Positions 1-12,600 of a stretch of DNA of 18,588 nt are shown piece after piece. The stretch's first letter is position 1. Each line of letters begins with the position of its first letter. Source of the stretch: Thermoflexales bacterium (GTDB lineage Bacteria; Chloroflexota; Anaerolineae; Fen-1058); assembly GCA_016931085.1 (NCBI GenBank), contig JAFGFO010000150.1, positions 1 to 18,588 of the forward strand. The letters run 5' to 3'. A model generated the notes under the pieces. That model was not told the DNA's origin, made no database searches, and saw only the letters and a list, made by a program, of their open reading frames with translations. The translations under genes and the position numbers were made by a program.

Positions 1-661
1 CCGCGATGCTGGGCACCGGGCCGTCTACCACCGTCAGCAGCACCGGCACCTCCACCACAGCCTCGTCCGGATCGTCACTCGTGAGGCACAGCACCGCGTT
101 GTACACCCCCGCCGTCAACGGCGCCGTGAACGTCACCACCACCCCCGTGCTGCCCCCAGCCGCTACTGTGCCTGACAACGGCCAGGCTGCCAGCCACTCC
201 ACTTCTGCCACCTCGGCCATGCTCCAGGCCAGCTCGCCTGTCCCGCCGTTGCCGATCGTCAGCTCCCTGACCACCTGTCCACTCACGCTCAAGGTCTCAG
301 CCAGCGACCCAGGGCTGACGGCGATATTGGGCATGGGGCCGGTCAGCACCGTCAGCATTACCGCCACCTCTACGACAGCCTCATCTGGATCGTTGCTGTC
401 GATCCGCAGCGTCGTCGTATAAATGCCCGCGCTCAAGCCGGCCGCGTCAAAACGGACCGACACATTCATGCGCCCGCCGCTGGCCACCGTGCCGGACACG
501 TGCGCCACCGTCAGCCAGCTCGCGCCCATCGTATCGGCGATGCTCCACGTCAGGTCAACCGTGCCCTCGTTATCCACGCGCAGCACGTGCTCGGCCTGCC
601 CGTCCGGCCCCAGCGTTTCCACCAGCGCCAAGGGCGTGACGGCGATATCCGGCACATCGTA
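1..661 (-). repeat. Tandem ~107-residue Ig-like (BACON/ASH-like) repeats
   Basis: Two full copies and the start of a third lie in the coding frame, with borders near 661, 340 and 20 (period about 320 bp). The copies share 'P.IAV.P..L.ETL...GQ', 'G(T/G)..L.WS(I/M)A', 'SGTVA.GG' and 'SDDPDEAVVEV' or 'SNDPDEAVVEV' followed by 'V(M/L)LTV'. This pattern is typical of BACON or ASPM/SPD2/Hydin-like Ig folds in large extracellular proteins. More copies probably continue beyond the left edge. Confidence 0.85.
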
Positions 662-3600
662 GACCGTCAGCGGCAAGCTGGTGTGGCCCACAAAGTTACA
701 GGCATCCGTCACCGTCAGCGTGACGGTGTAACTGCCGGCCGTGGTGTAGGTGTGGCTCACGACGCGGCCGTAAGCCTGCTGTCCATCGCCAAACTCCCAC
801 TGCCACGTGACGAGATCGCCGCCGGTGGGTGTCGTCTGGTCCGTAAAGTACACCGGCATGTTGATCCCTATGTCTGGGAGCGAGCGCGTCCAGGCTGGGA
901 CAATGGTCGGTGGTTCTACGATGTTGATGCCGAGCGCCGGGCCAAGCGGGCTACCCACTCCCTGCTCGCTGCTCGCCACGCGATAGAGCGTGTTCGTCAC
1001 GACCTGGCAGGCGCTGACGACCAGGCTCACCTGGGCCGTGCCGCCATTCGCACTCGCCTGCAAGTCGCTCCAGGTCACCACGCCGCCGGCCTGGACGCCG
1101 CCAGAGATATACCAGGCGCCGGCCGGGACAACGTCGGTGACCACCACGCCGCTGGCGTCGACCAGGCCGGCGTTGGCGACGGTGAGCGTGTAAGTGAACG
1201 GTCTACCCGCTATCTGGGCATACGGGGCCTGCTTGGTCACCGCAAGAGCCGGGAGGCCCACCGTGATGACGCGGGAGGGTACCGGGAGGCTGGGATTGCC
1301 AACCGCGTCAAAGGCACGCACCGTCCAGGCGTAGACACGGTTGAGCGGCAGAGCGAGCGAGGCAGTGACCGGGTCCTCGAGCGACTGTGGGACGCCCGTC
1401 ACGGAGTAAACACTGCTGCCGACGAGGCTGCTGATGATCAGTTGGTAACTGATCACGCCGGAACCGCCCAACGAGCCACACGCATCGCCAAACGACTTCC
1501 ACGCGAAAAGAATCTCTTGCGTCGTGGTCATCGTGTTATCCGCCGGGCCGAGCAGCGGGTTCAACGGCATCTCCGGCGGGCAGCCATCCAATTGGCTCCT
1601 CACCGCAGAGTAGTTACTGGCCGGCAGCACGTCATTCTGAGTCGTGGTGATATAAGCCGCGTTGTCGGCATACGTCACAGTATCCAACGCCGGGCTGATC
1701 CGGCCGCTGACGGTGATGATCCCGCCAGCGCCGGATACGATCGGTGCTGCCAGCGCCCACTCGTAGGCGAAGCCTGGCACGTGCGCGACGGACGGCCCGC
1801 TGTGAGTATAGGTATAGCTGCTCAAAAGGGCTGGCAGCTCGTCGACGATGCGGACGTCCGTGGCCTCCGCCGGGCCATAATTGGTGTAGACCAGGGTATA
1901 GGTAATGGGATCGTCCGGGCCAAGCCAGGCCGCAGCAGCCGGCATGGCCGTCTTGACGATCTCGACGTCGGCCTCGTCCTGGCGCACCACGCTATCAAGG
2001 ACCGTGACGAACAAGGACGGGCTGAGCACCGTCGAGTTGGCGGTGAGCGCCGCATGGCCGACTGTGCCGATGCTCGCCGTGGGCGGCACACTGACCGTCA
2101 TCCACACCGTCACCGCCTGATCCGGCGCTAGGGTTACCGCACTGGGTGGCTTGATCTCCACCTCCCAGACCGGGATGTCGATCGTGGCCGTGAGCGCGAC
2201 GACGTCGGTGTAATTGCCGGTGTTGGTCAGCGTATGGACGAAGGGCACTTCCATGTCCATCGTGCGCACGGTCAAGGCGGCTGGCTCGAGCTGCAAGCCC
2301 GGCAGCACGTTAAACTCGTCCGCGCCCATGTCCCAATCCAGCAACTGCGGCCGTCCCTCGCCCTCCCAGTCATCCGTCACCGAGACAGGCGTGCCTGCAT
2401 TTATGACCGGCGAGTGAAGTGTGAGGTGGAAATCGCCCAAGGCAGCCGCCGCGAACAGGGGATCGAGGCTCAGGCCGTGAGTGCTGGAGACATTGCTCTC
2501 GGGCGCCGTATTGGCCCACAGATCGTTGTAAGCCAACGCGGACGTGCCGGAGCTAACGTGCACGGCGCCGCCCGTGTCGCTGGCGGTGTTGAGGACCAAG
2601 AGCGTGTTGGTGACGCCCAACACCCCGCCGGCCTGGTACACCGCGCCGCCGCTGATGGCATGGTTAGCGTACAGCGTGTCGTGCACCAGTGTGGCCGTGC
2701 CGCTGTAGACGTACACGCCGCCACCCCCATCGGAGGCCGTGTTGTCGCGCACGACGGTGTTGACCATGCGCACGTCGCCGGCTTGTACATAGACGCCGCC
2801 GCCGGCCTGGGCTGTATTGTTGTCGATCACATTAGCCGCCAGAGTAACCGAGGTCGCGTCGACGTACACGCCGCCGCCAAGCGTCGCGCTGCCTCCCGTC
2901 AACCCAAGGCCGCTCACCACCACCGTGATGGGGCCGCTGATCGAGATGACGCTGCCACTGCCCTGGGCGTCCAGGACGACCGGCCGCTGTACGGGGTTGG
3001 GCGGCGCGCCCCAGTCGGCGTTGGTGTAGCCGCCCTGCAAGCGCACGCCCTTGGCCAGGAGCAGGCTGCCTGTGTAGATTCCTTGAGAGACCAACACCGC
3101 GTCGCCAGGCGCCGCCTGGCCCACGGCATACTGGATCGTGGCGCACGCGCCGTGCTCGGGGTCAGTGCAGTTGTTGTTCTCGTCGTTGCCGTTGACCGCC
3201 ACGTAACGCGCGCCGGTCGTCGAGCTGATCAGCGTCCGATCCACGGCGATGACGAAAGTGTCGCCACTCGTCGCCTTGGTCGCTCGTTCCCAATCTTCCC
3301 TATCGACAAAATCATCCTGGCGCAGCAGCAAGGTGGCTTTGAGCGAGGCCTGATCCTCCAGGCCACCTGCTACCCAGTCCAGCAAGTGCACCTGCATCTG
3401 CACCGGGCTGGTCGAGTAGCGCGTCAGGGTCACCACCTGGGGCGTGAGCAGGGACGACCAACTGTACAAGTTGTTCAAGGGCGAGAAGGCAAATTCAGCC
3501 TCGCGGCAGATATTGCTGGCGTGGCTAAACACGTGGCTGTACGTGATCGCCTCGCCAGGCTCGCCAGATCCCTGGAGGCTGTCCGGTATCCAGCTCAGGG

Positions 3601-6600
3601 CTGGGATCAAATTGACTCTGGTCGTGTCCATGCCTGTGGCGCTGACGTCCGGGTCGCCGCGAGAGGTGGCCGTGACAGTGACGACACTTTGGTCGCAGGT
3701 CGTGGCTATGAGGGGCACGCTCACCGTCACCTGCATGCTCATCCCCTCATCCGGCGTCAGCACAGGCGTCGTCGTGACAAAAGAGCCCCCCACCAGCCAG
3801 GGGCCGCTGACGGTCACGGTAAAGCTGTCCTGCAAATTGCCGATGTTCTTGATCCAGTTGGTATAGACGAGCGCCTGGCCCGGGTCCGCGTACCTCTTGT
3901 CGCCGGATACCTCGACGGCGTATTCTTTCACGTACTCGTACGCGCCGATATCCCATGGCGCGAATGTTGGACGGTCAACCGCGAGGTAGTCGGCCTCATT
4001 GAGGGCAGGGGGTATGGAAAGCGTCGCGCCCATGTCGATACAAGGCGAGTCGTAGCGCAAATAATACTCATGATCCTCGTGAGCCTCGTCCTCACCGGGG
4101 CTAAACAAGGGCATAAGCGAGATGGTGTGCGTGCCGGTCGGGATGTTGCTGTTATCAGGGAAGTTATTCCAAATGTCGTCATAATCCTCCGAACAGGTGC
4201 CGCTAGCGCAATAGATGCCGCCGCCGCTGCCGGTCGTAGAGTAAACGGTATTGGAAACGATAATCGTGTTAGCGATGTGCAGCGTCCCGCTGATGTTGAA
4301 AAAGGCGCCGCCATAGTCGCTAGCGAAATTGCGGTCTACGGTACAGTTAAGGATATACATTTGGCCGGACTCGTTATAGACACCGCCGCCGCCGCCATTC
4401 CCGGCCCAATTGTAATATATCAAGCAATTTTGCAGCGTCGTCCTGGCCCCGGCGCCAAGCTGGTAAACTGCCCCACCGCTGCCACTCTGTACCTCGTTGG
4501 CTCCCTGGAAACTCACGTGAACCTCGATCAAGCCGCCGTCGTTGTAAATGCCCCCACCGTCTAGACCAGCACTGTTTTCCCACGTACCAAAGGCGCTTGC
4601 TAGCAAGGAACCGCCGTTCAGGTACACGCCACCCCCGCTGCCGCCGGCCGTATTGCCCTCAACAAAGCTGCAGGGGTTGTCCTCAGTGCAATCTTGATCG
4701 ATCACTCTCACGATGCTAGCATTGATATAGACCCCGCCTCCGTTGCGATCGGCCGTGTTCGTCAGGGATCGAGAGTCTTTGAGCGTGAGCTCGGCGCCAG
4801 CCTCGACGTAGAGCGCCCCGCCATCCTGGGCGTGATTGTACGATAGGGGCGCATAGTCCAGCGCGGCCGTGCTGCTGATGACGTACAAGCCACCGCCGAC
4901 GTTGGGGCCACCGGCAAATGTGGCATCCCCGTATTCAAGATTGATGTTTTTGAGCGAGACAGCCGCGCCACCGGTCACCAGCACCACTCGCCCCTTCTCC
5001 TGCGCGTCGAGCCTGGCCGGAGAATCGATGTCCACCTCGATCCAATCGGTGAGTGTATAGCCACCTTGCACGGTCAGCGACTTGTCCAGGTAAACAGTCT
5101 GGGTATACGTGTCGCCATCGAGTGAGATCGGCCTGGTCCCCCAGCAGGTGCCCACCACCTTGACCGTGTCAGTGATGCTTGCGCTATCCACGGCATCTTG
5201 CACGTTGTACATGATGGGGCCATCCACGCCATCGTGGTTCACGCGCGCGTAGCAGCCGCCAACCTCATCCGCGCCGATGTCAAAGCTCTGCTGCTGCGGG
5301 CGAGGGTCATTTTCCCAGTCCACGTCCAGGACAGTCGCCGGGTCGCCGGCGTCGATAGCAGGTGAGCCAATGTCCAGGTGGAAGTCTTCATGGTATAAAT
5401 CCATAAACCACGGGATAGCCTCAATGCTGTGCTCGCCGAGGGGTAAATTGCTATGGGTAGGCACACTGCCCGAGAAGAGACTGTAATCCATGCTCGCAGC
5501 GCCAGGCTGCCCGTAGACGGCGCCGCCCTCGCCGGCCCACGCGATGTTCAAATCAAAAATCGTGTTGGTGATGGCCATCGTCCCGCCCGCCTGATACACG
5601 CCACCCCCGTCATCGAGGGCCAGGTTACCGTGCAGCGTGTTGTTCAGCACGAGCAGGCTGCCGTTGGCGCCATAAATCGCGCCGCCCGAGCCGCTGGCCG
5701 TATTGCTGTAAAACACGTCGTTCTGGAGCTTGGACTCTCCCCAGGCGTTATAAAAGCCGGCGCCGTTGGCCGCCATGCTGCTGGAGATGACGTTGCCGCG
5801 CAAGACGAGCGAGCTGACATCGTTATAGACTGCTCCGCCGGCAGCCAGTCCGATGCTGTCCCCGCGTGTGGCATCACCCCCGGCCAGGCGCAGCGCCTCG
5901 ACCGTCACGGGCTGGGTAGCCGCCACGTAAACAACACGCCCGAGGCTGCGCGCGTCGAGCGTCGTCGGCCAGGTAACCGGATATGAGACGATCCAATTCG
6001 TGGGCGAATAGCCACCGCGCAGCGTGAGCGACTTGTCGATGTAGACCGTCTGGGTATAGATCTGCCCGCCTACCGCGCGGCGTTGCACGCCCCAGCACTC
6101 GCCGGCCAGCTTGATCAGGTCGCCTGCAAGCGCCCCGTCAACCGCCCGCTGCACGCTGCCGTACAGCACACCGGTGCGGTCGTTCAGCGCGTAACAGCCG
6201 ACCACCTCGTCTGCACCGATGTCAAAGCCGTTAAACGTGGGGCGAGCGTCACCCTCAAAGTCGACCAGGACGGTCGAGTTGGGATCGCCCAGGTCGATCA
6301 GCGGCGAAGCCGGCGTCAGGTGGAAATCAGTCCCGTTCGCATTAACGAACAGCGGCTCCATGCTGACATTATGTGTGCCCGAAACAGGCGCAGCGCCAGT
6401 GTAGGCGCTGTCGTTTCGCCACCAATCGTTATAGTCCAGCACGGCCGTGCCCTGGTTATTGAACAACCCATCCCCACTTCCAAACGTGGCCGTGTTGCTG
6501 GCAAAGATCGTGCTCGTAACCAACACACTACCCCCGCCGTTGTACACGCCACCACCATTAGCCAATGCCTCGTTGCCGTACACGGTGTTATGCTCCAGCG

Positions 6601-9600
6601 TCGCCTGACCCAGCACGTTACAGACACCCCCGCCATTGCCCTTGGCCGTGTTGCTGTAAACCATGTTGTTCTGCAAGAGAGCGAACGCCCCCGCACCCTG
6701 GTTGAACACAGCGCCGCCGCACCGGGCATCATTATGGTGGACCCGGTTGGCCAACAGCACGGCGTCGGCCGCGTTGTAGATGCCTCCACCGCCATCAGGG
6801 CAATCCGTCCCGCTGCCAGGTGCAAAGTTGTTGTAAATCTCGGTCCGGCTGACCGCCAACGTGCCGACGGCGTTGTACAAGCCAGCGCCGCTCGCGCCGC
6901 TCCCTACCGAGTTGCCATAAAGGGTGGCGCTGAACACCGTGGGCGCGCCGCCATCGTTGTACAAGCCGCCGCCGCCAAGAGTCGCCGTGTTGGAGACCAG
7001 CCACGTAGCGGAAAAGACAGGCTGGCTGCCTGGCGCGACGTACACGCCGCCACCCCGATCCGCCGTGCCGTGGGTGAGCGTCAATTTCTCGATCGTCGGC
7101 GTGATCGGGCCAGATGCCACCAGCACGCGACCCCGGCTCAGCGGGTCGAGGATGGTCGAGACGGTGACGTAAGACGTCCGCCAGTTGGTGACCAGGTAAC
7201 CGCCGCGCAAGGTGATAGGCTTGGTCAGGTAAAGCGTCTGGGTGTACACCTGTCCCCCGTCGGCAACGGGCCACACCCCGATGCAGCGACCGGCCACCTT
7301 GACCAGGTCACCGGCTGCTGCGTCCTCGACGGCCAGCCGCACGCTGCCATAGGTGAAGGTGCCGTCGCCAATCCGGGCGAAACACCCGCCGATCTCGTCG
7401 GCGCCGACGTCAAAACCGTGCTGGCTGGGGCGAATGTCGCCGTCAAAGTCATCCGTCAGGAGCGTGGCCGGATCGCCGGCATCCATCAACGGAGAAAGCT
7501 CCTGCAAGTGCAAATCACCGCCGTCCGCGTCCACAAAGAGTGGATCCACGGCATAACTCACGCCAAAGGCGAAGCGCCCGCCGCTGTTGGTGTAGTCGGG
7601 CGTGTTGGTGAGCACGTCATTATAATCCAAGGTGATCGTGACACTGCTGGCATTGTAGACCGCGCCGCCGCTGGCGCCAGCCTCGTTGCCCATAAAGATC
7701 GTATTGTTGATCGAGCGCATGCCGGAGCTGGCGTTGTACAAAGCGCCTCCCTGCTCCCCGGCGCTGTTGGCGTAGAAGGTATTGTTCAGGGGATTAAAGG
7801 TACCGCCGGCCACGTACAGGCCGCCACCGGACGTGCCGGCCGTGTTGCTGATCACCATGTTGTTTTGCACGACCACCGTGCCCAATCCGCCGGCGACGTA
7901 AGCGCCCCCGCCGCTGCCCTCTTCGGCGGCGTTGCGAACAAACGCATCGGCGCGCAGCACCAGGGCACCGGCCAGGGTCGAGTTGAACAGGCCCCCGCCG
8001 CTGCCGCCGGCTACGTTGTCCACGAACGTCGTGCCGGTGATGCTCAACCAGCCATCATAGTTGTAGACAGCGCCGCCGTCGGCGGCCGCCGCGTTGCCGG
8101 TGAAGGTCACCGGCCGCATCAAGTACACGACGCCGCCGTCGGCGTTGTACAGGCCGCCGCCGACATCGGCCTGGCCGCTGGAAAACTGGGTGGCGCTGAT
8201 GGTGGTGTCCGCACCCGAGTTGTAGAAAAGGCCACCGGCATCCTGGCCCAACGCGCCGTGATTGCCCAGGCCGGCGGCATCTCCGCCCATCATGACAAAG
8301 CCCGCGATGACCGGCTTGATCTGGCCATACACGTACAGCACACGCCCCAGCCCAAAGGCATCCAGGATCGCCGGGCTGGTGATTGGATAAGCTTGACCCC
8401 AATCGGGGTGGATATAGCCGCCCTGCAGCGTGAGCGTCTTGGTGAGATGCACCGTCTGGCTGACGACGCGGTTGCCCACCTGGATAGGGTGGACGCCCCA
8501 ACAATAGCCAGACACCTTGACCACGTCGGTGTCCAGCGTGGCCTGGTCGACCACGTCTTGCACATTGTGGAAAATCGGCCCGTCCTGCCCCAGGTGGTTA
8601 AGGCGCGCATAGCAGCCGGCGAATTCGTCAGCACCGATGTCAAAGCCCTGCCCGGATGGCCTGGGATCGAGGTCGTAATCAAAGTCCAGCGTCGTGGTGG
8701 GGTCGCCCGTGTCGATCGCTGGTGAGGTAGGCTGGAGATGAAAGTCCTCGGCTGCCACGTCGCGGAACAATGGGTCGAAGCTGTAGGCGTTGACCGAGAC
8801 ATTGCTGGCCGGCTCGCTGTTGCCCCAAAAGTCGTTGAAATCGGCATCGGTCGGTCCGGCCGTGTACAGCCCACCGCCGATGGCGGCGGCCGTGTTGCTG
8901 ATCACGAGGTTGTTGATAAAAGTCAGCGCCGCCGCCGCGTTGTACACCGCGCCACCACTACCCGTCGTGGCCGCGTTGCCAAAGAAGGTGTTGTTTTTCA
9001 GCACAGCCTCGGCACTGGCCAGACCCACGTACACCCCTCCACCGGCGGCGGCGGTGTTGGAGTAAATCATCATGTTGAACAGCGTCAGCTCGCCGGCCGC
9101 GTTGTAAATGCCGCCCCCGCGACTCTGCGTGGTGTTGGAGGCCACGACGCTGTTGGTTATAACGAGCTCGCCGCCGGCGATGTAGATAGCCCCGCCGTGC
9201 CCATCGGCATGATTGGACTCGAATGTGACGTTGCGCAGCACGGGCGAGGCCGACACCTCGACGTACAGGCCGCCCCCCTGGCCATTCGTATGCCCATCGC
9301 GGACGACAAGCCCGTCGATGATCGGCTGCAAGCCAGAGCCGGGAATGTAAATCACGCGATCGCGACCGCCCCCACTGAGAGTTGTGGGGTAAGCCAGCGG
9401 GTCGCGAGCGATCCAGGTCGTGGACGAATAACCGCCGGTCAAGGTGATGTTCTTGTTCACACGCAGCTCGGTCTCAGAATAAGTCCCCTCGGCGATTTTC
9501 ACCGTGTCGCTTTCGGAGGCTTGTTCCACCGCGTGATGCACCGTACGGCACGGAGAGAATTGGACAGCGCAGTTATTTTCGGTATCGTCACCGGTCATCT

Positions 9601-12600
9601 TGACAAAACGATCGCCAAAGGTGGGCTTGACGGTCGTCGTGTCGGTCAGCACGGCCCGGACAGCCGGATTGGAGGCCGAAGTCGCAGCCAGGACAGCGGA
9701 CTTGCTCAAAAAGGCCGCCGCCGTCAAAGGCACGGTGATTGGGATAGACACGACTTGCCAATTGAGATAACCCGGCACGGCTGGCCCCAGCGTGATCACG
9801 GCCGGAGAGCCTATGGTGGAAGAGACGAACAAGCTTGCCCACGCTCCCGACAGAGTAAGCGTGTAGGTATCGGTCCAGTTGCCGGTGTTGGTGACCCAAT
9901 GTGTAAAGCTGTACGTCCGGCCGGGGCTGAGATCGATCGACAGGCTGGGCGCCACAGTCACGCCGACCGAACGCGTAATCGTCGTCACGTTAGCCACGCT
10001 GGCCTGGCGATCGGGGTACTGGCCCAGGCTAGCCGTGACATACGTCGTGTTGGTCACCCCACTGAGATAGTCGAAGGGCACCGTGACCGACACATAGACC
10101 GTTCGCGCCTCGTTGGCGCCGCCGGCCGGTCCCAACTCGACCGGCCCCGGCACTTGCACGTCCCACAGCGGCAAGCTGTTGGCATACAAGAAGCTGATCG
10201 TGTCCGTGAAGCCGCTGGTATTGGTGAGGAGGTGAGCGTAAACGAGCAGCTCGCCGGGCAAGCCTGCGCCGCTCTGGCTGGGGGCAAGCTGCAAACCGGG
10301 TATGCGCGCCTCGTCGGCCCCGATGGCATAGCCACCGTCCAGCGGGCGCGAGTCGCCGTCAATGTCAAAGTCGATCCAGGCCAGATCCAGGCCTTCATCC
10401 ATATAGGCGTCGGGCGAGTCAGGCGTCAGGTGGAAATCTTGGGCCGCTTCACTGACAAAGACGGGGTTCTCATCGGTGATGTCAGTCGAGGCCGCCGGCA
10501 GTCCATAACTGGGGCTATTGGCCAGGTGAGCGTTATAGCCAACGTTCAAGCTGCCGGCCGCGCTGTATCCTCCCCCACCGGCGCTGCTGGCCGTGTTGCT
10601 GACGATGATGGTATTGAGCACGTCCAGCGTCCCGCCGGCCTGGTAGATCCCGCCGCCGGTCGCCGCTTGGTTGCCGTACAGGGTGTTGTTGGCCGTTGTG
10701 AAGGTGCCGGCAGCGTACAGCGCGCCGCCCTGGTCGGTGGCCGTGTTGGCGTAGAGCATGGTGTTCCACAGCGTGGCCTGGCCGGTCGAGGCGTTATACA
10801 CCCCACCGCCGTCGGTCGCCTCGTTGTCGTAAATCAGGTTAGCCTGTACGCTCGCTACCCCGGCGTTATAGAGGGCGCCGCCGTTGACTGCCGTGTTGCC
10901 ATAGAAGCGGTTGACATGGGCTGGGGCACCGATGACAAGGCTGGCGCCGGCTGCGTTGTAAACGCCGCCGCCGGACGTGCTGGCCGTGTTGTTGGCGACG
11001 GTCGAATCGCGCAGGCTCACAGTGCCGGCACTGGTGTTGTACAGGCCGCCGCCGAGAGAGGCGGAGCTTGAAACGAGTGTGACGGCCGACAAGACAGGCG
11101 AGCCGGCCGCGACGTACACACCGCCGCCCCAGTTCGACCCGCCGCCCAAGCTGGCCTGGCCATTGGTCAAGCAGGCGTTTTCAATCGTCACAGCCCCACT
11201 GGCGTCGATGTACACCACGCGGCCCTGATCCTGGGCGTCCAGGAAGGTGGGGTTAACCACAGGGTCGGAGACGCTCCAGTCGCCAAGCGCGTAACCGCCC
11301 CGCAGCGTGAGCGACTCGGTCAGGTAGGCCACCTGGGTCAAGCCGGAGATCGTTTGTACCTGGCTGCAGGTGCCACTCAACTTGATCAGCCAATCGGCCG
11401 GCGGGTCAGCCGCCTCGATCGCGGCTTGCACGCTGGTAAAGATCTGGGTGGGGATGATGGTGTCGATGTAAGCGAAGCACGTGTCGCCGGCATGCGTATA
11501 AGACTCGTAGGCACCCATGTCGGCGCGCGGGCCAAAGGGTCTGAGATAGCCGTCCATGTCCACATCGGCGTACACGTCCGGGCTGGCCTTATCAATGCAG
11601 CCCGAGCCGGCTTGCAGGTGAAAATCTGTGCCCGAGCTCGCAAAGCTGGGATCGGCGAAGAGATTCCCGTCGACCGTCTCACACCTAGTAGCTGTGGAGC
11701 AGTCTCCACCTGGATTGTTCGAAAAGTCCGAGTAGTACACCGTCAGAGTAGGCGTGCCGCTGCTGGCGATGGCGTACTGAGTGTTGCTGACCAGGATGTT
11801 GTTATACACAGAGGGAGAACAATATGGATAAGCCGCTGGGAACTCCCTGTAGATGCCGCCGCCGGCGGAGCTGGCGCGATTGTCGTACAACGTGTTGTTC
11901 ACAATCGTGGGGTTGAGGCTCAGGCCACTGCCAACATACTGGCGGAGGCCAATGCCGCCGCCGGTGGTGGAGCTGTTGGCCTGGATCACGTTGTTCTGAA
12001 TGACAGCTTGCCCATTGCCGGCATCTTGCAAGATAAGGATGCCGCCGCCGCGCAAGCGGGGCGCCCGGTTGTCCACGATGCGATTGCCTTCCACGATGGC
12101 CGACACGTTGAACACATAGATGCCGCCGCCGCCCTTCAGGTACCCGACCGGGCTGAGGTCGCTTGGCAGCTTGACACTGTTGCGGGAAATCGTGTTGCCT
12201 CGGATGTGAGCCTGGTAGCTGATGTAAGGGCTTGTGCCCGAACCGACAAAGATACCGCCACCACCATTTTCGGAGATTATCCCCAGGCTGTTGCTGTAAA
12301 TCTGATTGTATTCGATCAGGCTGTCGTCGGCCTGCACGTACACGCCGCCGCCGCCGCCCGGGTAAACGAGCACGCTGGCGGTATTGGTGGCGATGACGTT
12401 GTCACGCACGACCACCGTCGAGGCATCGTCACCATAGATGTAAATCCCGCCGCCGCCGCCGCGCCCCTGCGCGGCGTAAACATAATTCCCCCAAATCGTA
12501 TTCCCTTCAATCTGGGCGCCGCCCTGGTACACGTACACGCCGCCGCCGCCGCCGTCGAACGAGCTGGTATCGGTGACGATGGCGCTATTGCTGTAGATGG

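Noticed and set aside
12331..12560. CCG-rich periodic stretches as a possible CRISPR or structured-repeat array
   Set aside because: They are in-frame glycine codons of beta-helix turns with variable spacing; there are no constant repeats with unique spacers.
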